The notes beneath the pieces are model-generated. The model saw nothing but the letters and a program-made list of their open reading frames with translations, did no database searches and was not told the DNA's origin. A stretch of DNA of 64,000 nt from Streptomyces finlayi (GTDB lineage: Bacteria > Actinomycetota > Actinomycetes > Streptomycetales > Streptomycetaceae): positions 1,426,001 through 1,490,000 of the forward strand of contig NZ_CP045702.1 in the NCBI RefSeq assembly GCF_014216315.1. The letters are read 5' to 3'. Position numbers and translations under genes: made by a program. Positions 19,201 through 25,100 of the stretch are shown here, in pieces (position 1 is the first letter of the stretch; each line of letters opens with the position of its first letter).

Positions 19201-20297
19201 CCGAGCTCTCCCGCGTCGGCCGTGTCGCATCCGAGGGTCGCGCGCGCGATGGCGTCCATGCCGTCGGTCGTACGCGCCGGGTCCGGCAGGCCTGCCAGCT
19301 CGCCGGGCGACGGGAGCGGCAGCGAGTGGTCGACGGGCAGCAGGAACTCCTCGGTGTCCCGCCGGTCCTCACCGATCACGGCGTCGTCGGGGAACCGCAC
19401 CCCGAACACCTGCGAGGCCACGTCCAGCATGGCCCGGGGACCGGACGCCGCCGGGTCCCCGCCCCCTGCGGAGCCGAGCGTCGCGGAGGTCGCGACCGGG
19501 CAGATCCCGCCCAGCGGACGTCCCTCGTCGTCGGCACCGACGACGGCGGCGAGCCGTCGGAGCAGCATCGCCACATCGGTGCCCTGGGCCCCGTCGTAGG
19601 TGTGGAACTCGTCGACGACGACGTAGGCCAGGTCGGCGTCCGCCCACAACTGGGCGTCCTGCTGCCGCTGGAGCAGCAGGTCGAGCATCTTGTAGTTGGT
19701 GATCAGGATGTCCGGGGGATTGCGGCGGATCTCCGCCCGGTCCACCATCACCCGCCCGTACGGCGACGTGCCCCCGGAGGACGCCTCGCCGATGTACAGC
19801 CCGGCCGTGACCTCGCCCAGCCGCGTGTCCCGGTCGAGGAGATCCCCGAGGCGGTCGGCCTGGTCGCCGGCGAGTGCGTTCATCGGATACAGCAGGACCG
19901 CCTTGATCCCGGCCCGCCCCGCCTCACGCTCCCGTCGGCAGTGGTCGAGCACGGGGATCAGGAAGGACTCCGTCTTGCCCGAGCCCGTCCCGGTGGTGAC
20001 CAGGGTCGGCTCCGGCCTGTGCCCGTCCTTGCTGCTCAGCCGCACGAAGGACTCCGCCTGGTGCGCGTACGGCTGGAAGGCGTCGGGATACCAGTCGAGC
20101 CGCTCCTGCCAACCGTCCGCCGCGGGCCGGAAAGGCCGCCGGATCCGCAGATAGGGGCCGCGGAAGAGGCCGTCGGCCGGATCGGTGAGGAAGTCCTCCA
20201 GGGCCTCCTGGGTGTCGGGTTCGGCCAGCGCGAACGTCGTCGTCAGATACTCGACCGTGGTGTCGCGCAGTGTCTGCGCGGCGAGTGTGGGTCGCAT
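13236..20297 (-). CDS. Giant DUF1998-type DEAD/DEAH helicase with nuclease-like C-terminal region (DrmA/DrmB-like)
   Basis: About 2353 aa. The N-terminal YprA/MrfA-like SF2 helicase has Walker A GTGSGKT (103-109), the box DEFHTYDG (229-236) and motif VI YVQRVGRAGR (about 1165). Several zinc-ribbon-like Cys pairs follow (CRHCGRSGWAAIC, CPACG, CPECG, CPRCGG), and the DUF1998/MZB-type cluster CPCKDDTTRRACHRC lies near 1767. From about 1895 the pattern RPDLLF...AVYLDGYRWH...DAAKRARLRADG...VWQITWDDV matches the Vsr/DUF559 nuclease fold, though Tyr stands where Glu is usual. ATG 20297 starts the conserved region; GTG 20354 is an alternative start. DISARM normally has two separate proteins, DrmA and DrmB; here both roles may be fused. 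Confidence 0.87.
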   Translation of the reverse strand: MRPTLAAQTLRDTTVEYLTTTFALAEPDTQEALEDFLTDPADGLFRGPYLRIRRPFRPAADGWQERLDWYPDAFQPYAHQAESFVRLSSKDGHRPEPTLVTTGTGSGKTESFLIPVLDHCRREREAGRAGIKAVLLYPMNALAGDQADRLGDLLDRDTRLGEVTAGLYIGEASSGGTSPYGRVMVDRAEIRRNPPDILITNYKMLDLLLQRQQDAQLWADADLAYVVVDEFHTYDGAQGTDVAMLLRRLAAVVGADDEGRPLGGICPVATSATLGSAGGGDPAASGPRAMLDVASQVFGVRFPDDAVIGEDRRDTEEFLLPVDHSLPLPSPGELAGLPDPARTTDGMDAIARATLGCDTADAGELGRRLLAHPLTHELLRSKDAPLTAVEALEVFPATSAWRAAAERDPDTAARALARFVALISVARDPKPGPDGRERPLLLVENHLWLRAMSRVLRFVAPRPVFSWSDGDQVAPAAQDGPAAERHSVTVAAQAERRLHARGAGRLPAAYCRHCGRSGWAAICPDRDPQNLNHASDEIYRAAASGGAAKGRVRAMIAATPAEAAEQARAKIARKSAHRARKGAAHDASLLVLEENGRALRSLDPDEVLPHGEGGAIAPAPENGVYVWAWFDNHAEKADYSEQDRCPACGQNQGIRFLGAGVAPLASVVVTQLFTGGELPKADEQQRDRRKTLIFNDSVQDAAHRAGFVASRSWKFSLRSLLHDQLVAGIAESPEYAAHGAPLNELIASLVARSAEPGEQLLAAVVPPDLDTIEPVRRLLDGKKNVTRATWKLVGERLAFNTLLEFGLHSRLGRTLELTRTVAAEVHLPDPARAAEAAEALFDVQLSARLPLTPDAPGDGDGTPAAAWGRQAGPPAEGTPERLRFFEGYVRGLLEHLRQSGGIHHRWLDAFIDDGGRNRYLLSSARPPGMPAFGRHSEFPAFVLVGPGGGRTKFERIDTRDSWYVDFTRRCLGLDQEAAGTYLAALFEQLSDERIGALARRRISGGDNRQGHGVYGLTPGHIRVRPLEDEQTGAAALTCPECGWTQTVPPERAAVWQGTRCPLKRCEGTLARPSADAGGRAARDYRSDYYRRLYREAEPYSVVAAEHTGVLSRKEREEVEKGFRRGEKHTDPNVLSCTPTLELGIDIGQLEAVVLASLPPTTAGYVQRVGRAGRSTGNAFMVSLADTSPRALYHLAEPRHLIAGPILPPGCFLSAGELLCRQYTAYLIDRSARGKLEGVPPLPDRVTQLMGRNAWLKQFREAATSHAHLVEDFLRLFPDIDGVPGSGVSRDARAVVRRYAREKLADRLRAAEAAWEADRAELARRRHLINEAVDSLQEAVEDEAREKRNLVREAAGVAARLQTMALAGAQGFLVEYGLLPNYSLVEDGVRLEAMLSRKEPVRRKRGEVAVAGGDGPAERWRSEPRVYDRPAASALTELAPGNAYYVRGYRHVVDGFDLGPVREDSSDHTPVGLRLWRVCKDCGHVRTGDRAEQDTSACPRCGGTGIGGRTALHRVVVPHKVTAHDKRDDARIVDDHDNRTRTPYTTVTAVDIDPADIKETWRHQKTTFGVDHVREAVIRRFNLGKSRHGRRDETFFAGRETTVTGFTVCPRCGGATDREPGHGPAQEAISQSLLGRTELAHHRPWCVVRRRDKQARPEDVQVITATEHRTEALRILLPAATLNVPERLASFSATLHLGLALRYGGDPAHIRSAAVTEPDRETGLTRNYLVLYDALPGGTGYLQRLADREGEEFRDVLAEAQKRLRACPCKDDTTRRACHRCLLPYAPEREYKDVDRQEALWMLDHLLGADGGSDWDVRKEAPDARLRFADQAESDLELRFIECLDRWLAAPGNAVAADHTQTPTGRHGKQFTLPRPDGHAVRWEVVAQKDLHGYRTRPDLLFRPVAGDTTGDGAPPLPIAVYLDGYRWHASSRTNRVASDAAKRARLRADGILVWQITWDDVVAWDHALRGSPEPAADAAPDPLAAVVAGPAADAAWPPYDVADPAGPGAKVRELWQRRRHDPADVDALYAGAVPALLAFLRDPRPAKWQLLATLAVSAPAALRQRELVGADPASATRWIEAAVRDEPLPAVSGNGLRLLRLKDGSGLPLVLAAASRTDGKALRWSALAVLDDRDEAVAGDRPEHRRRWKAWLGWGNIIQFLDPTGAGQADGLALARTTLDGFDAALLAATAGPVTGLLPALRAEAPGTGLPLPEPDAEPGERDPAAVRAPAAEERAARAEVPEAGRTSLEQTVWQLVLGELSKYGDPDVAEFAARLAGRGDVPAGRAGWDIDGVPRTVELAWPDRRVGIVLAEDAGDAEYMARCAAAGWQVRAPGEWDADELARMLGEEEDTR

Positions 20298-21057
20298 GAC
20301 GTGCGTGGCCCCCGTCTTCCCTTGCCGTCCCGTGGTGGTGCGCGATCCGGCCACCGGCGGCTCACCGTGGATGACCGGGACCGATCACGCCCACTCTACG
20401 AGGGGGGACCGACAGTCCCACCCCCTTCGACGGGATCGGCGGCACGCTGCTCGGCTCGGGCCGAGGCGGGCAGCGCGGAGCAGGAGGTCCCGCACTCGGC
20501 CAGACCGTCTTCCCCGGCCCCTGGGGCCTCGAGTGCGAGCCCCAGCGGGCGGCGGGCCCTTCGCGAGCAACAGCCCACGGCCTCCTCCGTCCCGCGAGCC
20601 CGGGAGCGCGGAGCCGTCCGGGCCTGGGGGGCACTCGCTCGGCCCGGGTGGCCGTGACTTGGGTCCGGGCGGCCGGGCGGGGCCGGACCGCGTTCGCGGA
20701 CAGCTCCACGGTGCTCAGCACGACCGCTCCGTGCGGCCTCGGCCCGTACGGCACACCTCACTCGTCGAGCCGGACCGCGACCGGGCGACGGGCGAGGCGG
20801 GCGCCCCGGGGTGCGGAGGTGAACCGCAGGGCGAAGGACGGGGTACGCAAGTAAGGAAAGTCGCTGCTGGGTTGGGTGGTACGGCCGGGGCTGTCGAGGT
20901 TGCTCGTCATGACCAACAGCGCCCTCACGGTGGCGTAGCGTGACCAGCGGTGACGCATCGACGCGACCTCCTTGTACGCGCGGTGTCGGCCACCGGTACG
21001 TGGGGCACGGCATGACGGGCGCTCCGGCGTGGGCGTCGTCCGGGGAGGTTGGGTGCG
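20298..21057. other. Divergent intergenic region inside the island
   Basis: About 760 bp between the DUF1998 helicase gene (leftward) and the XRE gene (rightward). The right two-thirds is filled by a decayed ATP-binding protein gene (20495-20958). The left part must hold the promoter of the helicase pair, but no consensus boxes were recognised. Confidence 0.5.
20495..20958 (-). pseudogene. Decayed RsbW-like ATP-binding protein gene
   Basis: The minus strand reads SFALRFTSAPRGARLARRPVAVRLDE, then TGA, then GVPYG and AVVLSTVELSANAV in the same frame. The usual family text is RLDEWGVPYG, so the stop at 20758-20760 looks like a TGG to TGA nonsense change. Further along, VTATRAERVPPRPG and ARWGSHSRPQGPGKTVW match the family's G1 region and C-terminal end, but the conserved metal and ATP motifs between them are degraded. 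A gene of this family typically stands divergent to an XRE-DUF397 pair, which is exactly what follows here, so this is the dead third member of that trio. Confidence 0.7.
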
Positions 21058-21930
21058 ATGACGGCGGAACAGACGGAGCGCGGGGCCGAGGCCGAGGCCG
21101 AGGCGTCGGATGGCGCGCGGGCTGCGGACAAATCAGGAAACGGAGTGGTCGCCGCTTTCGGGCAGACCCTGAAGACGCTGCGGTTGCGGGCGGGAATGGA
21201 GCGGGAGGAGCTCGGGAAACGGCTGGGGTACTCCGCTTCGAGCATCGCCTCGTTCGAGCAGGGGCGGAGGATTCCACCGCCGAGGGCGATCGACCGGGCG
21301 GACGAGGCGCTGGACGCGGGCGGGCTGCTGGCGCTGTGGAAGGAGGAGGTGGAGAAGGCGCAGTACCCGGTGTTCTTCCAGGGGATGGCGCAGTTGGAGA
21401 AGCAGGCGATGGAGCTGCTGGTCTACGACACGCACGTGGTCAACGGCCTGCTCCAGACCGAAGAGTACATGCGGGCACTCCTCGCCATGCGGCGACCGTA
21501 CCTGGATCAGGAAACAGCCGAGCAGCGAGTATCTGCACGGCTGGCGCGCCAGGACATCTTCGACCGCCGCCCCACGCCTCTACTGAGTTTCGTGATGGAC
21601 GAGTCGGTGCTGCGACACCGGTACGGCGGCAGAGACGTGGTGCGCGGGCAGCTGGAGCTGCTTCTCCTGATCGGCCAGAAACGCAACGTCGAGCTCCAGG
21701 TCATGCCGACCGAATGCGATGACAACGCAGGCGTGAACGGCCCGTTCACCGTCGTCACGCGGAAGGACGGCAAAAAGTTCCTGTACGTCGAGGCGTTGAA
21801 CACCAGCTCGTTGGAAACTGAACCGGCGCAGACAGTTCTCGCTTCCGCCCGCTATGGGATCATCCGTTCACAGGCTCTCACCCCGCGAGAGTCGCTGGAG
21901 TTCATCGAGAAGTTGCTGGGAGAGCTATGA
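21058..21930 (+). CDS. XRE helix-turn-helix regulator with DUF5753 (WhiJ-like)
   Basis: About 290 aa. After a charged, Ala/Glu-rich N-terminus comes the XRE domain (FGQTLKTLRLRAGMEREELG, then YSASSIASFEQGRRIPPPRA), then the DUF5753 sensor domain (LLVYDTHVVNGLLQTEEYMRALL ... LQVMPTECDDNAGVNGPFTV). ATG 21058 has GGGGAGG 9 nt upstream. It is coupled by ATGA overlap to a DUF397 gene. In Streptomyces such pairs, WhiJ being the characterised example, influence development or act as toxin-antitoxin-like modules. Its opposite orientation, and lower G+C than the flanking island genes, suggest it was inserted into the defence island or recruited as its regulator. Confidence 0.9.
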   Translation: MTAEQTERGAEAEAEASDGARAADKSGNGVVAAFGQTLKTLRLRAGMEREELGKRLGYSASSIASFEQGRRIPPPRAIDRADEALDAGGLLALWKEEVEKAQYPVFFQGMAQLEKQAMELLVYDTHVVNGLLQTEEYMRALLAMRRPYLDQETAEQRVSARLARQDIFDRRPTPLLSFVMDESVLRHRYGGRDVVRGQLELLLLIGQKRNVELQVMPTECDDNAGVNGPFTVVTRKDGKKFLYVEALNTSSLETEPAQTVLASARYGIIRSQALTPRESLEFIEKLLGEL

Positions 21931-22115
21931 ACAACGCTAAGCCCCTCTTGTGGTTCAAGAGCAGCTACAGCGGAACTGAGGGCGGCCAGTGCGTCGAGGT
22001 CGCGGCGAGCGCGGGAACCGTGCACGTCCGTGACTCGAAGGCCGTGACTGGCCCGGTCCTTCAGGTGTCGCGTGAGGCCTGGTCAGGGTTCGTCGGGCTC
22101 GCCACGGCGGAGTAG
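21927..22115 (+). CDS. DUF397 small protein, partner of the XRE regulator
   Basis: 62 aa. It has the family pattern WFKSSYSG...GGQCVEVA...VHVRDSK...LQVSREAWSGFVG. Its start overlaps the regulator stop (ATGA). DUF397 proteins are the small partners of XRE-DUF5753 regulators and are thought to modulate them. A strong hairpin follows 23 bp after the stop, so the two genes form a closed bicistronic unit inside the defence island. Confidence 0.9.
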   Translation: MNNAKPLLWFKSSYSGTEGGQCVEVAASAGTVHVRDSKAVTGPVLQVSREAWSGFVGLATAE

Positions 22116-22137
22116 TACAACCAAAGTCTGTACGCGC

Positions 22138-22175
22138 GAGAGCCCTGCCGGTCCGAGTCGGACGGCAGGGCTCTC
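22138..22175. terminator. Strong bidirectional terminator between DUF397 and methyltransferase genes
   Basis: GAGAGCCCTGCCG (22138-22150) pairs perfectly with CGGCAGGGCTCTC (22163-22175), and the loop itself contains TCCGA-G-TCGGA, so almost the whole 38-nt element folds. It lies 22 bp after the DUF397 stop and 17 bp after the convergent methyltransferase stop. Confidence 0.85.
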
Positions 22176-22192
22176 GCCCTGTACGGTCCGGG

Positions 22193-25100
22193 TCAGGCCC
22201 TGGCATCCTCCGGAGCCTTCGTGTCACCGGGCTCCCAGCCGACCGCCCGCATCCGCCGCGTGAACTCAGCGTGAGCGGCGTTCATTTCTTCCTTGCGGTT
22301 GGCCCGGTGGAGAGGAGCGGTGTACCCGTCCGGTACCTCGTGCTCGATCGGAAACGCCTCGGGCTTGCTCAACTGCTTCCACGCCTCCTTGGACTGCCCG
22401 TACCCGTACTGCTGATGGGCCTTGGCGATCCGTCGCCCCGCCGCGTCGAACCACATGTTCTCCTCGTACTGCTGGAGCACGGGGAATCTGGCGTCATACA
22501 TGGCGACCAGCTCATTGGCGCTGATCCCAAGCCAGACGGCGACGAGGGCATCGATCTCGACGAGCGCGGCCCGCCGCGCGAACTCCGCGCGGAGGGGCGT
22601 GTCCCGGGTCCAGGTGGGTCCGACGCCGCCGGTGAGCGGCGGAGTGTCATCGGGCCATTCCTTCTCGGCAGCCCAGGTGTCGTGCTGCCAGGCGGAGTCG
22701 TAGAGCTCTTCCCAGAGAGGGGCGTAGGCGTTGGTCTGAGCGTTGAGACGGAGGGTACGGAGTAGGAGAGCCTGTTCAAGGGGGTGGCCTGGCGTGGGGG
22801 CGGGAAGCGACTTAGTCTCACCGATCCGGAGATCACTTCGACCGGTGGATCGTAGGAAGTAGTCCAAGGGGAGTGCAGCCATAAAGCCACCGGCCAAGGT
22901 CGTCTCGGTGGTGTCAGCCAGCGCCATGGAGTTCACCAAGTCGACATGGGCAGGGCCAGGCGGGACAACTGCCGCGAAGAGACTACGCTCAGTGTTGGAG
23001 GCAATCTGCCTACGCCACGCCACCCTGTAGAACTCTGAGTACGGTCGGAGGCTTGCCTCTCGAAGCAGCGCATTGGTGGCTCTGATCAGATCATCGCCAC
23101 CCACCTTCGGATCGGCAGCCTTGACATCATCTTCCGCTGCGGCGACTGCCGCCAAGTTGCCCTGCAATTGCGTAAGACGACTGTGGTCTACCCAGCGGTC
23201 CTGTGCGGCCACGAACTTCGAACGGGAGCCGCTAGGCCGGTAGTTCGTTCGCGGGACTGCCTCCACGGCCAGGTTGAGGTGATCCCACGCCTCGTAGTCA
23301 CGCATGCTCTTCGAGCCGCCCTCGGGTGGCTGCTTATGAAGGGGCGTCGCAATGTGAATGAGCGGCCCCTGCAGGATGACCTCCTTCCAACTGTCAACGG
23401 GGCCGGGGGTCCAGGAGAAGTAGCCAGCCGTGCGGTCGTTCTTCTCGTGGAATCCAGGGCTGATTCGCGGGATGAACGCTCCAAGCCGTCGTGGCCATTG
23501 CGCAAGGGCCGCGATTGCTGACTCTTCCGCCCGCGTCACGGGGTACAAGATCTTGGTCTGCTCCACCGGAGGCGGGTTCTCTTCTCCTGCCAGTGCACGC
23601 CACTTGACCAGGCGCGCCCTGTCCACCGTAACGATCCGCTCCCGGTGCGGGCGCAGGTCCCATTTACCCTGATCCTTGACGCCCGGCACAGGCCCTCCAC
23701 CTCCATGTCGCACGGACCTGACAAGTACGCTCGGGTGCAAAAGCCAGCTCATGTGCTGAAAGCGAATGTCCTTGTCCTTGCCGTACACGTTCACGCTGAA
23801 GTGACTGCTGTTACCCACAGGGTTCGCAAAGATGAGCAGCTCATTGGTGAAGTCGGCATGGAACCGGAGATGCCGATAGGCGGCCGCGCGCAGCGCCCCC
23901 TCCTTCGCCCCCGTGAGGTGCGTCGACGGATGGATCAGCCCCGCCGTCCCCCGCTCTCCCACCGCTCGCCACACCAGCAGCATGAACGCCCGGTACAGAT
24001 CCGGCTGCGTCCCCACCAGCTCCGGATACGTGTCCACCGACCCCAGGAACTGGCCCATCGCCGCATGGTCCGCCAGCTCACCCATGAAGGCCGACCGGAC
24101 CCCCGGCCACGCCATCACCTCGGCCTTTCGCTCGTCCCATGCCTCGTTGCTCGGCTTCTCTGCCAGTTCGAACCACGGCTCGAACTCCGCGAGGACCCCG
24201 CTCTCCTTCCACTCCTGCTTGACCCACGGCGGATTCCCCACCATCAAGTCGAACCCACCCCCCGCAAACACATGCGCGAAGTCCAACTCCCAGTGGAAGA
24301 ACCCCCGTTCCCGAGCGATCCGGGCCGCAGTCTCGTACCAGGGAAACGTGTAACCGAGGTCCATCGGCTCGGACCACGCCCCCATCTCGGCCATCAGCTC
24401 GCCGAGTTCGCGCTCCTTGGCGTCCAGCTCCTCCAGGCTCCGGACCCCGTCGAAGGACAGCAGCGCCCCCTGCTTCCCCTCCTCCGTCGTCGCGTCCACG
24501 CGTCCCACGACCGACTCGGCGAACTCCAGCCAGTCCTTGAGTTCCGTGAGAGCGACGCGGCGCCGGTGACTGTCCTTCGGCAGGGCGCGCAGGTCCTCGC
24601 CGCCCGGCCGGTACTCGAAGTCGTCCGAGCCGTCGAGCTGGCCGGTCTTCTCCAGCGGCCAGAACCAGAGCGCGCACCACGTGTCCATCAGCTGCTTGAG
24701 CCGCCAGTACGGGGTGCCCTCGCGGTGCAGGGCCGCCAGGACCGCGTCCCGGTCCACCGGCGTTCTGCCGCTGTCGCCGCCCACCACCGCCGCCGCTCCC
24801 CACACGTCGACGTGACGGGAGATCTCCTGCTCCGACAGCTTCAGGCGCATGACGACCAGGTCCCACAGGAACTCGACGCGGCGGGCGAGGCGGATGAGGC
24901 GGCCCGTCTCCGTCTTCTCGCCGGGCTCCCGGTCCTCGTCGGTGTCGGGGGCGGCCGTCGCGGCCGTCGCGGTCGGGGCGGCCGGGGCGGCGGCGGTCAG
25001 CGTGGGCTGGTCCCAGAACCCCATGCCGAGGTCCAGGAACAGTTCGTCCGTCTCCGCGCTCTGCGCCGCCACCGTCTTCTTCTTCGGCTTCGCGGTCGCC

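Noticed and set aside
20648..20854. 68-codon plus-strand frame in the island's divergent region
   Set aside because: The opposite strand carries the recognisable ATPase pseudogene, which explains the open frame.
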